A stretch of 64,000 nt of DNA from JAKSSE01 sp045597645 (GCA_045597645.1 JAZLKM010000027.1:92121-156120); one strand, 5' to 3'; counted from the stretch's first letter, positions 43,833 through 52,975 are shown. Program-made: numbers and translations. The notes: generated by a model from the letters alone, not told the origin.

Positions 43833-44775
43833 GCTGTTTTTTATCCTCCAAGATCTGGCTTATAATCCCATCTACTGTTACGCCCTCTGATACAGCGTCA
43901 AAGCTTAATATGATTCTATGCCTCAGCACAGGAAACGCCGCATATTGTACGTCTTCAAACGAAATGTTAAATCTACCTTCAATAAACGCTTTCGCTTTTG
44001 CTGTTCTGAGCAACGCCTGCGCCGCTCTCGGACTTGCCCCTTCGCGGATATATTTATTTTCCTCATGAGTCGCCATAACAAGATCCAGCAGATAATCCAT
44101 AACCGCATCGGCAACGGGTATCTCAGATACCATTTTTCTTGCCTCAATCAGCTCTTCGGCTCCCATTATTTTTTCTATAGTTTGTCTATCATTTCCATCG
44201 GTTAAGCCCAATATTCCCAGTAACTCCTTTTTTGACGGGAATTGCACCAGAACCTTTAGCAAAAATCTGTCTAACTGAGCTTCTGGCAACGGATATGTTC
44301 CTTCCTGCTCTATAGGATTCTGAGTTGCAAGGACCAAAAAGGGCTCTTCGAGCTTATATGTGTCATTTCCCACCGTCACTGTATGCTCCTGCATTGCCTC
44401 CAGCAGAGCAGACTGCGTTTTAGGGGTGGCTCGATTTATCTCATCTGCCAGTACCAGATTGGAGAAAATAGGACCGGGTGCAAATTTGAAAGTACTGCTA
44501 TCATTTTCCTTTACAATGATATTTGTACCCGTGACATCACTGGGCATAAGATCTGGGGTGAACTGGATTCTCTTGAATCCTAAGTCAAACACCTCTCCTA
44601 TTGTCCTCACCAGCATGGTCTTTCCAAGCCCTGGCATACCTTCCAGCAGTACGTTTCCTCCTGCCAAAAGTGCCAATATTGTTTGCCTTATAATATCTTT
44701 TTGTCCTATTATTCCTTTACTAATTTCAGCCTCTGCTGCAGCCACCTTTTGTTGGATTTCTTCGTATCTGCTCAT
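43825..44775 (-). CDS. MoxR-family AAA+ ATPase
   Basis: A 316-residue AAA+ ATPase. Walker A is VLLEGMPGLGKTMLVRTI, Walker B LVLADEINRATPKTQSALLE, sensor VLATQNPIEQEGTYPLPEAQ with arginine finger region LDRFLLKV. The C-terminal lid contains YIREGASPRAAQALLRTA. MoxR ATPases remodel or activate partner proteins, commonly VWA proteins encoded nearby. It is the fifth gene of the operon, 8 nt after the coiled-coil membrane protein gene. Substrate is unknown. Confidence 0.93.
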   Translation of the reverse strand: MSRYEEIQQKVAAAEAEISKGIIGQKDIIRQTILALLAGGNVLLEGMPGLGKTMLVRTIGEVFDLGFKRIQFTPDLMPSDVTGTNIIVKENDSSTFKFAPGPIFSNLVLADEINRATPKTQSALLEAMQEHTVTVGNDTYKLEEPFLVLATQNPIEQEGTYPLPEAQLDRFLLKVLVQFPSKKELLGILGLTDGNDRQTIEKIMGAEELIEARKMVSEIPVADAVMDYLLDLVMATHEENKYIREGASPRAAQALLRTAKAKAFIEGRFNISFEDVQYAAFPVLRHRIILSFDAVSEGVTVDGIISQILEDKKQRV

Positions 44776-44783
44776 ATTGCCCC

Positions 44784-46109
44784 CTATTCATTAAAGCTAC
44801 TGAAATAATCTCTTATTACATTTTCCATTCCTGACGGATATTTTCCTGTTGATATACCTTCATAAGCTCGGTCCGCATACTCGCCTATTACTTTTTCATA
44901 TGAGACATGCTCTCCCTCCCAGGCAAGTCCGTTCTGTGCTCTATAATAGCTGTCGACATCATTTCCATTATGGGTCCCAGTTAGCGCATCATCATTTCCC
45001 ACTTTATTCGGGATACTTATATAGTCATGGGTACTGTCAGAAGAACCTTCTCCTCGACCACTTCCCGAACCTTTGCTATTGCCACCACCGGCCTGGCCAC
45101 TGCCGTTACCGTCTCCTTGACCGCTCCCATTTTGACCGTCGTCGCCATTTCCGTTGCCGTTTTTGTTCTCTCCATTAGGGTCGTTGCTATCTTGGCCGCC
45201 GTTATTTCCACTATTTCCTTGCTGCCCTGTCTGGCCTGCGCTGGCTGTAGCATTTCCACTACTATTATTAACTTGCTGCTGCACCTCCTGGATTTGCTCA
45301 ACAGATTTTTCAAGCTTTTCTTTCTCTTCAGCACTATTTGCGCTCTCCTGTTGTTTTTGTAGTTCGCTAGCCATAGCGGCCAAATCCATTGACATAGTCG
45401 CATATTTAAAATCCAGCTTTTGCGCTGCAGTTTGCAGATTCTGCTGTGTATTTGCCTGTCTATATTCCATCTGTGAAGCCTGCAGCATGTCCATCATTTC
45501 CTGCAGCTGTTGGAGCTGCTCTTCGCTAAGCACCTCTTGCTGCAATTGTTCTAACGCATCAACGTTCTCCTCTATTTCCGCTATAGCTTCCTTAGCTTCT
45601 TTCTTTATGCTGTGACGTTCCTTTGCTATATCCCGCACATTTGATGGAATGAGTATAGTAACCACAAGAAGCACTGTCGCAAGCACCAGTGCCGCCGCTT
45701 TCTTCCATCCCGGAAAAACTACTACCTTTATATCTTTTTTATGCAGTTCAAGATACTCTATAGCATCCTCTCTCTGTAGCAAAGCTATTTCTGACTTGTT
45801 ATCCGCATTTTCCAATGCAGTTGAAAGTCTCTCTTTGCCTCCAAAGCTATCCGCATAAAGTGCCGCTTGTACCGTATTGCAGCGTCTAATTACCGCAATT
45901 ACCACTCCTGCGACCACTCCAACAAGAATAAGGATTGTAGTTAGGAGATTTGCATAGTAGAACGGAAGCAACAACGATATGATTTGTACCAGCATTCCTA
46001 GCGAAATGCCAGCTAATAACCCTAATCCGCCAAACAAAAGAAGCAGAGCCATATTGCGCCTCTGCTTTATCTTAGATATGAAGTTTTTTATCACTTCAAT
46101 ATCTCTCAC
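44784..46109 (-). CDS. Membrane protein with Gln-rich coiled coil and Gly/Asn linker
   Basis: A 441-residue protein that I do not assign to a named family. Two membrane helices lie at about 18-45 and 52-75, a third at about 135-157 (AAALVLATVLLVVTILIPS). Residues about 160-280 form a Gln/Glu-rich coiled coil. A low-complexity linker of Gly, Asn, Ser and Gln (about 285-370) follows. The C-terminal segment has SYEKVIGEYADRAYEGISTG and ENVIRDYFSSF, a motif shared with membrane proteins in MoxR/Bat operons. It directly follows the ABC permease and precedes moxR. It may link the exporter to the MoxR-VWA part. DUF4175-like proteins are the nearest analogues. Confidence 0.7.
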   Translation of the reverse strand: MRDIEVIKNFISKIKQRRNMALLLLFGGLGLLAGISLGMLVQIISLLLPFYYANLLTTILILVGVVAGVVIAVIRRCNTVQAALYADSFGGKERLSTALENADNKSEIALLQREDAIEYLELHKKDIKVVVFPGWKKAAALVLATVLLVVTILIPSNVRDIAKERHSIKKEAKEAIAEIEENVDALEQLQQEVLSEEQLQQLQEMMDMLQASQMEYRQANTQQNLQTAAQKLDFKYATMSMDLAAMASELQKQQESANSAEEKEKLEKSVEQIQEVQQQVNNSSGNATASAGQTGQQGNSGNNGGQDSNDPNGENKNGNGNGDDGQNGSGQGDGNGSGQAGGGNSKGSGSGRGEGSSDSTHDYISIPNKVGNDDALTGTHNGNDVDSYYRAQNGLAWEGEHVSYEKVIGEYADRAYEGISTGKYPSGMENVIRDYFSSFNE

Positions 46110-47006
46110 TTATTTTGTTCCTTTACTTATCTTTCTGGCCGCAAGAACTGCCAAGCCATAACACATAGCAATAATCAGTGCCGCTGATATAAACATCCAG
46201 ATATATCCATTAGCAAGCCACACCCCTGCAGGCCCTACCGAGCCTCTGTCAATACTCATTAACTCTCCTATCGTCTCTCCTCCTATGGCGTTGGCGTAAT
46301 ATCCTATTATTAAAATCACCGGATTGATAAGTAAAAATAGTATAGACTCTCCAAAGTAGCTTCCATACCCATAATATGATCCAAATATGGTGTGCATATT
46401 ATTCGTCATCACTCCCATTATTGCCATTGGAACGAATGTCACTGAACTAAGTACTCCATAGCTAGCTAGCGATAAAAACACTGCTGCCACAGTCCTGTTG
46501 ACCATGCAGGACCAGAACACACCTATTGTACATCCTAAAATAGCTATCACCATCAGCAGAAGCATGTACCAAAGAAGATTCCACCAGCTAACACCTCCGA
46601 GTACAAAAGGTATCGCAAGTATTGGCAATGTGGCTATCGCATAAAATATAATCTGAATCGCACCTGTAGCAATCTTTCCTATTACTATGCTGAGGGCTTT
46701 CATTGGTGTTGTCATCAATATGTCAAAGGTCTGTCGTTCCTTCTCACTTGTTATAGAAGGCGCTGTAAACACCATACTCATTATCGCTATGATTAATATC
46801 TCTGGAATAGAGATTACCGGAAATAGACTAGTCAAGTTCTTATATACATTGCTAGCATAGAACCCTTCTGACTCAGATTGTATCACTATCATAGCTATTC
46901 CCATCTCAAATGTCAGAAACATAGCTATAGCGAAAAGACCCCAGCAAAGCTTTGCACCTCTAGCTGTTGTCTTTATGTCCTTGTTAACTATAGGGTTAAG
47001 ACTCAT
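46110..47006 (-). CDS. ABC-2 type permease (GldF-like)
   Basis: A 298-residue permease with six hydrophobic helices. ATG 47006 (MSLNPIVNKDIKTTARGAKL) is used since GGGAGG lies 8 nt upstream; an in-frame extension would overlap the ATPase gene by 83 nt. MVFTAPSITSEKERQTFDIL is typical of ABC-2 permeases, with the coupling region SEKERQT. With the ATPase upstream and the secreted GldG-like protein it forms an exporter of the GldAFG kind. The exported substrate is unknown. Confidence 0.85.
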   Translation of the reverse strand: MSLNPIVNKDIKTTARGAKLCWGLFAIAMFLTFEMGIAMIVIQSESEGFYASNVYKNLTSLFPVISIPEILIIAIMSMVFTAPSITSEKERQTFDILMTTPMKALSIVIGKIATGAIQIIFYAIATLPILAIPFVLGGVSWWNLLWYMLLLMVIAILGCTIGVFWSCMVNRTVAAVFLSLASYGVLSSVTFVPMAIMGVMTNNMHTIFGSYYGYGSYFGESILFLLINPVILIIGYYANAIGGETIGELMSIDRGSVGPAGVWLANGYIWMFISAALIIAMCYGLAVLAARKISKGTK

Positions 47007-47937
47007 TATTTTCGCCTCCCTTTCCAGTAATCTGCATGAAAATAGATTCAAGAGACCCTTGCTCTTTTCCAAAACCACCGACAGTCACCCCGCCGAGCAT
47101 CAGATGACACATGAATGTAGATAGCTCCTCGTCACTCTTTTTGTATGTGAAAATCAATTCATTTTCCCGCTGAGATTTAAGCACAGCGTCTGTGGACTCC
47201 ATTACCATACGTACTGCCTGATCCATTCCTGAGATTATCTTTACCGTAACAGTACCATCATTTGCGCCAAACGACTCAGTCACTTCCTCAATGCTTCCTG
47301 AAACAAGCAGCTTTCCTCTATCCATAATACCTATGCTACTGCACATTTCGGAAAGCTCTGCCAGTATGTGTGAGCTAATGAGTATAGTTTTTCCCATACT
47401 CTGAAGGTTCATCAAGAGCTCCTTCATTTCTACTCTCGCTCTCGGGTCTAGTCCTGAATTTGGCTCATCCAGTAGCAACAACTTCGGATTATGAATAAGA
47501 GCCCTGGCAACGCAGAGCCTTTGTTTCATTCCTCTAGAGAGAGTATCAACGTATGCTTCTTGCTTATCTGACAGATTCACCAGTTCCAGCAAATCTCCTG
47601 TGATACGCTCCATATCCCTTGATGTCATTCCATACATACTTCCATAGAATTCCATGTACTCTTTGACCTTTAAGTTGTCATACACACCAAAAAAGTCAGG
47701 AACGTATCCTATCAGCGGCTTTATCAGCTCACGGTTTTTGCTGCAATCAACCCCATCAATTATTATTTTTCCACTGTTTGCGCGCAGTAAGCCGCACACA
47801 ATTCGTATCGTTGTAGTCTTTCCTGCACCATTTGGACCCACAAATCCAAACAGTTCACCTTCATTTATCTCCAAGTTGAGATCTGACACCGCCTTGTACT
47901 GGCCATATGTCTTATTTAGATTCTCTATGCTCAGCAT
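46996..47937 (-). CDS. ABC transporter ATPase (GldA-like)
   Basis: A 313-residue ABC ATPase. Walker A is GFVGPNGAGKTTTIRI, Q-loop in IGYVPDFFGVYDNLKV, signature TLSRGMKQRLCVARAL, Walker B LLLLDEPNSGLDPRA. A C-terminal accessory domain (from about 220) is typical of export ATPases of the ABC-2 class. It energises the adjacent permease. It starts 9 nt after the GldG-like gene and overlaps the permease start by 11 nt. Confidence 0.92.
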   Translation of the reverse strand: MLSIENLNKTYGQYKAVSDLNLEINEGELFGFVGPNGAGKTTTIRIVCGLLRANSGKIIIDGVDCSKNRELIKPLIGYVPDFFGVYDNLKVKEYMEFYGSMYGMTSRDMERITGDLLELVNLSDKQEAYVDTLSRGMKQRLCVARALIHNPKLLLLDEPNSGLDPRARVEMKELLMNLQSMGKTILISSHILAELSEMCSSIGIMDRGKLLVSGSIEEVTESFGANDGTVTVKIISGMDQAVRMVMESTDAVLKSQRENELIFTYKKSDEELSTFMCHLMLGGVTVGGFGKEQGSLESIFMQITGKGGENNES

Positions 47938-47946
47938 TTTGGCCTC

Positions 47947-49977
47947 CTATTTCAGTACAGTGTACAGACAGCCATATGCTGTCTCATCTACTTCGCGGTC
48001 CAGGACCTTCTCATAGTCCGAGGTTACTCCCACTACCACCAGGTCTCCCTTTGCATAACATTGCATAAGTCCAAAGTACAGCGCCGAAAGTTCATCGACG
48101 TCCTCCCTTGTCCCCTCTCCGCTGTAATCATAGTACGCATTATGAATAACATTGTATATGTACTGGTCTATGTTCGGATCTTTATAGCGACTATAGAAAT
48201 CATCCGCCTGATCCAACTGTGTATAATCCACCTCTGCACCATTAGGCACATTTTTGACGATATATACCTTACTACCATTGGTCACAAGCACAAAATCCAT
48301 GTCCTTGCCGGTATTATTCGTCAGCACTCCACTTATATTGTCAAAATTATCGATTTCAACGCCTCTGCTATCGAAGCTTCCCTGAGCATGGTTATCTCTA
48401 GTGAGCAAATAGTACATTTCATCAAAGCTTCTACTTGGATTGCCGCCTATATACCATCCGTCGTTTGCATCAACAATCCTGTTCTTATAGTTGTCACTAT
48501 AGTCATAGCTATATGAGGACTCCTGTATATAATGGGTATCCTCCACTGTTTTTTTACTCCATTCCTTATTGCCCGAGCTAAATGCCATAAGGAAAGTCTC
48601 TGCCACACCCGTGCCTGATGCATCAGCAACAGTTACGCTAATGCCTCTGTACTTGCTAGTAGCATAGAATCTGCTTGCCACAACAAGCAGCATTACCATA
48701 ACAACAGATAATGCGGGCACAACAACCCAATAGAGTATCTGCTTTTTCTTGGCTCTAAGGATGTAATATGCAACTGGTCCAATTACCGCCACATATATCA
48801 ACGTTATGAAAAAGAATATGCCCATGTGCACCTTTGTCATTGCCGCGTTGATTTTGTCAAATATCGTGGTTATCTCATAGTACATATCTGTGGACGAGAA
48901 TCCACCGTACCAGGAAGCCGCATTGTCGACAGTTGTAGAAAATACGCCCTCTATAAAGCTCGAAGTCAACTCCGCATACATTTCACTCGACTGCAGGTAT
49001 GGGTCAGTAAATGAGAAATATAATATGCTTATACTTCCATCCCCGTAGCCCTTAGCCAATCCTGCCATTTCATATGCTTCATAGAAGTCATAACTGCTTC
49101 CCCTGTTATTGCATACACAGACAGTTAGTTCGGTCTGCTCAATGACTTCCAACACATTGTCTTCAAATGAGTTGTAAGCCATGTATGATGCTCCTGACTT
49201 CTGGTCATAGGTTTCTACAATATCAACTCTCAAATCATTATTTCGATCCAGTCCCTCAAGTACCTCTTTTGCATACTCTCCTGTACCAACAATAAGAGAT
49301 CCTCCATTGTAAACCCACTCATAGATTGCTTCGACCTGTTCATCTGTCAGTGTCGATGTATCAAATTGATCTACCAACAGCACATTGTATGCGTCCAAAT
49401 TATCTATCATGTCTGTCGCACCCAGCTGCTGTAGTTTAAGCGAATACAAGTCATCTTGCAGATATATTGGCGTCCCGCCCATATCCACATACATTAAGCT
49501 CTTCATATCATCAGTGAGCACTCCCACTGCCAGAGAAGAGTCTCCATACGCGAACACATTATTTAGCGTCTCTGTCTGCAGCTCTCTTCCCTTTTTATCC
49601 ACAATTGATACTGTGCATTTCGCTCTGGCAGAGCGCATACCTGACGATGGAATCACTAACTTATATTGCTTTGTAGTGCCTTGAGCCAGCGAGATTTCTT
49701 TGTCATATGCACACCTATCATAATTTGACTCAGGCATGACCCTTACATATCCATCAAAGTCACTATCATTGTTAGTGACGGACACCTGCAATTCATACTG
49801 TGAATGTGTGCTTGATGTTAGCAACAGCTCTATATCAAACAGCTTCTCTTCTTCAAGAATCAAATTGTCCGCGAATACCTTCTGCGGGCTTATAATCCCC
49901 AGTGTCATAACTAAAACTAGCGCCGGTAACGCTACCGACGCCAGAAGGCCTTTTTTCTTCTTACTCATATTTTCCAA
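47947..49977 (-). CDS. Secreted/membrane GldG-like auxiliary protein
   Basis: A 676-residue protein. The start may be TTG 49977, since GAGGG lies 6 nt before it; an ATG at 49968 has no close SD. A signal segment (KKGLLASVALPALVLVMTLG) is followed by a beta-rich domain and an amidotransferase-like domain (VGVLTDDMKSLMYVDMGGTP, VLLVDQFDTSTLT, WVYNGGSLIVGTGEYAKEVL). Two membrane helices lie at about 390-440 (FFFITLIYVAVIGPVAYYIL), and an extracellular C-terminal domain ends the protein. In GldG-type proteins such an amidotransferase-like fold accompanies ABC exporters. It is the first gene of the seven-gene operon. Confidence 0.75.
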   Translation of the reverse strand: MENMSKKKKGLLASVALPALVLVMTLGIISPQKVFADNLILEEEKLFDIELLLTSSTHSQYELQVSVTNNDSDFDGYVRVMPESNYDRCAYDKEISLAQGTTKQYKLVIPSSGMRSARAKCTVSIVDKKGRELQTETLNNVFAYGDSSLAVGVLTDDMKSLMYVDMGGTPIYLQDDLYSLKLQQLGATDMIDNLDAYNVLLVDQFDTSTLTDEQVEAIYEWVYNGGSLIVGTGEYAKEVLEGLDRNNDLRVDIVETYDQKSGASYMAYNSFEDNVLEVIEQTELTVCVCNNRGSSYDFYEAYEMAGLAKGYGDGSISILYFSFTDPYLQSSEMYAELTSSFIEGVFSTTVDNAASWYGGFSSTDMYYEITTIFDKINAAMTKVHMGIFFFITLIYVAVIGPVAYYILRAKKKQILYWVVVPALSVVMVMLLVVASRFYATSKYRGISVTVADASGTGVAETFLMAFSSGNKEWSKKTVEDTHYIQESSYSYDYSDNYKNRIVDANDGWYIGGNPSRSFDEMYYLLTRDNHAQGSFDSRGVEIDNFDNISGVLTNNTGKDMDFVLVTNGSKVYIVKNVPNGAEVDYTQLDQADDFYSRYKDPNIDQYIYNVIHNAYYDYSGEGTREDVDELSALYFGLMQCYAKGDLVVVGVTSDYEKVLDREVDETAYGCLYTVLK

Positions 49978-49982
49978 AACTT

Positions 49983-50019
49983 TCCCTCTGTGAAAAAAAT
50001 AACATTCAGAGGGATTATA
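49983..50019 (-). promoter_or_regulatory. Promoter and overlapping inverted repeat of the Gld/MoxR operon
   Basis: Minus strand extended -10 TGGTATAAT at 50014-50022 (core 50014-50019), no clear -35. Inverted repeat TCCCTCTG (49983-49990) / CAGAGGGA (50007-50014) covers the expected start of transcription and the ribosome binding site, as an operator would. Confidence 0.5.
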
Positions 50020-50047
50020 CCATATATAGTATTAACAATACACCTAT

Positions 50048-50542
50048 TTAGCTATTAGTCCTAAAAATAAACTCTCTTTTCTTCCATAGAGCTAATCTCA
50101 GTAGCGAGCCTATTATGCACACAGAGATTATCTCTCCAGCTCCTACAGTCACTACCAAAAACCACACAGCGTCCTCAAGCTGATACGCAAATTTTAGTAT
50201 CATCGGGACAATAATCATATTTGATACGACAGGCGGAAGAGTGTACAGAAACTTTGTTTTTCTAAGAAAATAAGTACCCAATGCGCCTATCAGAGTAGCT
50301 AGGCTACCAAAGACAATATCCCATACCGCACAGCCAGTCACAATATTACTAATTAGACATCCAACAAATAATCCAGGGATTGCGGCCGGAGTGAAAATCG
50401 GAAGTATGCAAAGTGCCTCAGATATACGCACCTGTATAGCTCCACTTGCAAGGCCGAATGCATTGACAAAGACTGTCAACACAACGTAGAGGGCAGCGAT
50501 CATTGCCCCCTGAGTGATAAATAAAGCTGATTTCTTATTCAT
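50048..50542 (-). CDS. queT: QueT family queuosine-precursor transporter
   Basis: A 164-residue membrane protein with about five hydrophobic helices, similar to ECF S-component-like QueT. QGAMIAALYVVLTVFVNAFG and AIQVRISEALCILPIFTPAA are typical, with GCAVWDIVFGSLATLIGALG. It imports a precursor of queuosine such as preQ1 or queuine. An energising module is not encoded here. A preQ1-I riboswitch covers the leader (50549-50592), which confirms the role. It starts 6 nt after CTCC-complement AGGAG. Confidence 0.93.
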   Translation of the reverse strand: MNKKSALFITQGAMIAALYVVLTVFVNAFGLASGAIQVRISEALCILPIFTPAAIPGLFVGCLISNIVTGCAVWDIVFGSLATLIGALGTYFLRKTKFLYTLPPVVSNMIIVPMILKFAYQLEDAVWFLVVTVGAGEIISVCIIGSLLRLALWKKREFIFRTNS

Positions 50543-50548
50543 TTTGTT

Positions 50549-50592
50549 CTCCTTTAGTTTTGTTTTTCGTCAGGAAGGTCTCGAACTGACGT
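50549..50592 (-). promoter_or_regulatory. preQ1-I riboswitch controlling queT
   Basis: Minus strand stem CGTCAG/CTGACG with a 12-nt loop TTCGAGACCTTC, then an A-rich tail AAAAACAAAACTAAAGGAG that contains the ribosome binding site. This matches the preQ1-I pattern (stem, pyrimidine-rich loop, tail AAC.AAACUAA.GG folding back into the stem). The SD sits inside the tail, so ligand should block translation. Confidence 0.8.
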
Positions 50593-50622
50593 TATTTATA
50601 ATCAACAGGTAGGCCTGACCTG

Positions 50623-51990
50623 CTAATTTCTATCAAAATTAAGCTTTCTAAAAGCTATCACAAAGCATATCGCCTGCACAATAAACGTAACAGACCAGCT
50701 TACTGGATATGTTATGTACAACATGTCAGGTGTGTGTCTGAACTGGAAAATGGTGGCAATCCATATAAGTCTGAGTCCACATGCACCAGTAAGTGATATT
50801 ATCATAGGTCCAATCGATTTGCCAATCCCCCTCAGCGCTCCTACCATAGTGTCCATCATTCCGCATATACAATAAAATGTACACACGTAGAACAATCTAA
50901 CCTGTCCCACAGCTACTACTTCTGGACTCTTAGTATATATATGTAACAGCTGCGCAGAAAACGCACTTACAGCATTACCAAATACTAGTCCAACAGCAAT
51001 AACACAAGCTTCACAGATGAACATGACCTTGAGTATACGCTTTTTTTCTCCTGCACCATAGTTTTGGCCGCAGAAAGTAATCGCCGCCTGATACCAGGAA
51101 TTCATAGCGGTCCACACGAATCCCTCAATATTTCCCGCAGCCGAATTGCCAGCCACTACCATACTTCCAAATGAATTGATGGCTGACTGTATTACTACAT
51201 TTGACAAAGAGAAAACTGAACCCTGTATTCCAGCAGGAAGTCCCACCTTCACTATACGTGCCAAAATCTTCTTATCTATATGCAATTCTCTCAGCGACAA
51301 GCTTATTGCGCCATTATCTCTGATTAAGCACACAAGGACTAATATCGCTGAAACGTATTGTGCCACAACAGTAGCTACACCTACCCCTACTACCCCGAGT
51401 GAAAATTTCACTACCATAAGCAAGTTGAGCACCACATTAATCACTCCGCTTATCATCAGGAAATATAGAGGTCTTTGGGTATCGCCTGATGCTCTAAGAA
51501 GTGCAGCGCCAAAATTGTAGAGCATCATGCCTGGGATGCCCAGGAAATAAATACGCAAATATACTGTAGCCAGGCCAATTACATCCTCCGGATTTCCCAT
51601 CCACCCTAACATTACTCTAGCGCCTATAAGGCCTACTGTCATTATTATGGCTCCACATATCAAGCTAAGAGTGATACTGGTATGTGCAGTGTCTCGCACT
51701 CTGTCTCTCTCCCCAGAACCATAGAAATGTGCTGCAGTAACGTTTGTTCCTATAGAAAATCCTATTCCAAGGTTGGTAAGCAAGTTGATAAGCGAACTAG
51801 TCGAACCCACAGCAGCTAAGGATGCATCTCCTGCAAACCTTCCCACAACCACTATGTCTGCTGCATTAAAAAGAAGCTGCAATACACCGGACAGCATTAC
51901 AGGAATAGTAAAGAGTATTATTTTTCCAAGCAATGGACCATGTATCATGTCCATCTCTTTTGTCTTATTTTTCGCTAATGAAAATCCCAT
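50623..51990 (-). CDS. MATE-family efflux transporter
   Basis: A 455-residue membrane protein with twelve hydrophobic helices in two similar halves. It begins MGFSLAKNKTKEMDMIHGPL; ATG 51990 is chosen since GAGGG is near and the family starts here, while an in-frame extension would run through the terminator and promoter upstream. DMIHGPLLGKIILFTIPVML and FNAADIVVVGRFAGDASLAA are typical. It exchanges Na+ or H+ for drugs or metabolites. A sigma-A promoter (52014-52042) precedes it. Its substrate is unknown. Confidence 0.9.
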   Translation of the reverse strand: MGFSLAKNKTKEMDMIHGPLLGKIILFTIPVMLSGVLQLLFNAADIVVVGRFAGDASLAAVGSTSSLINLLTNLGIGFSIGTNVTAAHFYGSGERDRVRDTAHTSITLSLICGAIIMTVGLIGARVMLGWMGNPEDVIGLATVYLRIYFLGIPGMMLYNFGAALLRASGDTQRPLYFLMISGVINVVLNLLMVVKFSLGVVGVGVATVVAQYVSAILVLVCLIRDNGAISLSLRELHIDKKILARIVKVGLPAGIQGSVFSLSNVVIQSAINSFGSMVVAGNSAAGNIEGFVWTAMNSWYQAAITFCGQNYGAGEKKRILKVMFICEACVIAVGLVFGNAVSAFSAQLLHIYTKSPEVVAVGQVRLFYVCTFYCICGMMDTMVGALRGIGKSIGPMIISLTGACGLRLIWIATIFQFRHTPDMLYITYPVSWSVTFIVQAICFVIAFRKLNFDRN

Positions 51991-52013
51991 ATTCCCTCTC
52001 AACAGTATCGGGT

Positions 52014-52053
52014 ATTGTACACCCCTCATTTGAAAATGTAAACCATTGTACAC
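52014..52053 (-). promoter_or_regulatory. MATE gene promoter flanked by direct repeats
   Basis: Minus strand TTTACA, 17-nt spacer, TACAAT (52014-52042). ATTGTACAC on the plus strand occurs at 52014-52022 (over the -10) and 52045-52053 (beyond the -35), 31 bp apart, like paired operators. Confidence 0.6.
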
Positions 52054-52054
52054 A

Positions 52055-52086
52055 AAAGAAAACCTCTCCCTTTCTTGGGAGAGGTT
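52055..52086 (-). terminator. Terminator of the mal-type ABC operon
   Basis: Ten-bp perfect stem AACCTCTCCC/GGGAGAGGTT with a 6-nt loop and TTCTTTT tail on the minus strand, just after the malG-type stop codon. Confidence 0.85.
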
Positions 52087-52096
52087 TGAAATCTTA

Positions 52097-52975
52097 TTAG
52101 CCTTTGACTGCTCCACCAGTAACACCTTCAACGTAGTACTTCTGCAAGCACATAAACAAAATTGTGACTGGTATCGCAACTAGCACACCACCTGCGCAGA
52201 ATCTTGTGAAGTAACCTTGATAGTCGTTGGTCCATACCCACCTCTGAAGTGCTACGGCCACGTTATAACTGTCTGAATATCCAAATGCAACATATGATGC
52301 AAATACATAATCGCACCACGGTGCCATGAATGCAACTAATGCTGTATATATGATAATCGGCTTAGACAGCGGGATTATCATCTGGAAAAATACTCTCGCT
52401 CTTGACGCACCATCTATTCTTGCAGCCTCATCGAGCGCCTTAGGTATAGTATCAAAGTATCCTTTGCATACGTAGTAACCCATACCTGACGATGCCACAC
52501 CTATAAGAATAAGTCCCGGTATAGCTCCTGCCTGCGTCAGGCCTATCTGCTTAAGCAGGAAGTACAAGCAAATCATGGTCAAGAATCCTGGGAACATTCC
52601 TAATATAAGCCAAAATCTCATAAGGAAAGTACGCCCTTTAAAACGCATGCGCGAAAGTGCATAGCTTACACAAAGCACATTCAATGTCGTGCCTATTGCC
52701 ACAAACAAGGCGATAATAAGTGTATTTCCATACCATCTAAGGAACTGATTATCACTACCTGTCAATAGTGCCATGTAGTTATCCAAAGAGAACTGCTTCG
52801 GCACGAGGTAGTTTATCATTCCACCATACTCAGTAGCATATGATCTAAAGCTTTGGAGTATGATGCATACGAAAGGTGCTAGCCAAATAATACTAATCAG
52901 GATAAGCAGTGCATATGATAATGCAAGTCCCAACTTCTTACGAGACTTGTGAAGTTTTACATCTTTACTTGCCAT
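52097..52975 (-). CDS. Sugar ABC permease, MalG type
   Basis: A 292-residue permease with six helices. The coupling (EAA) motif is KALDEAARIDGASRARVFFQ followed by MIIPLSKP. It forms the membrane channel together with the MalF-type protein, whose stop TAA overlaps this start (TAATG). The substrate-binding protein is encoded upstream. MalG-like sequence does not by itself define maltose specificity; cello- or malto-oligosaccharides are both plausible given the cellobiose phosphorylase nearby. Confidence 0.9.
   Translation of the reverse strand: MASKDVKLHKSRKKLGLALSYALLILISIIWLAPFVCIILQSFRSYATEYGGMINYLVPKQFSLDNYMALLTGSDNQFLRWYGNTLIIALFVAIGTTLNVLCVSYALSRMRFKGRTFLMRFWLILGMFPGFLTMICLYFLLKQIGLTQAGAIPGLILIGVASSGMGYYVCKGYFDTIPKALDEAARIDGASRARVFFQMIIPLSKPIIIYTALVAFMAPWCDYVFASYVAFGYSDSYNVAVALQRWVWTNDYQGYFTRFCAGGVLVAIPVTILFMCLQKYYVEGVTGGAVKG

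Noticed and set aside
50606..50622. Hairpin CAGGT/ACCTG after the MATE stop as terminator
   Set aside because: Only five base pairs and no T-run; too weak to call.
51991..52179. N-terminal extension of the MATE gene
   Set aside because: It would run through the ABC operon terminator and the MATE promoter; ATG 51990 fits family and SD.
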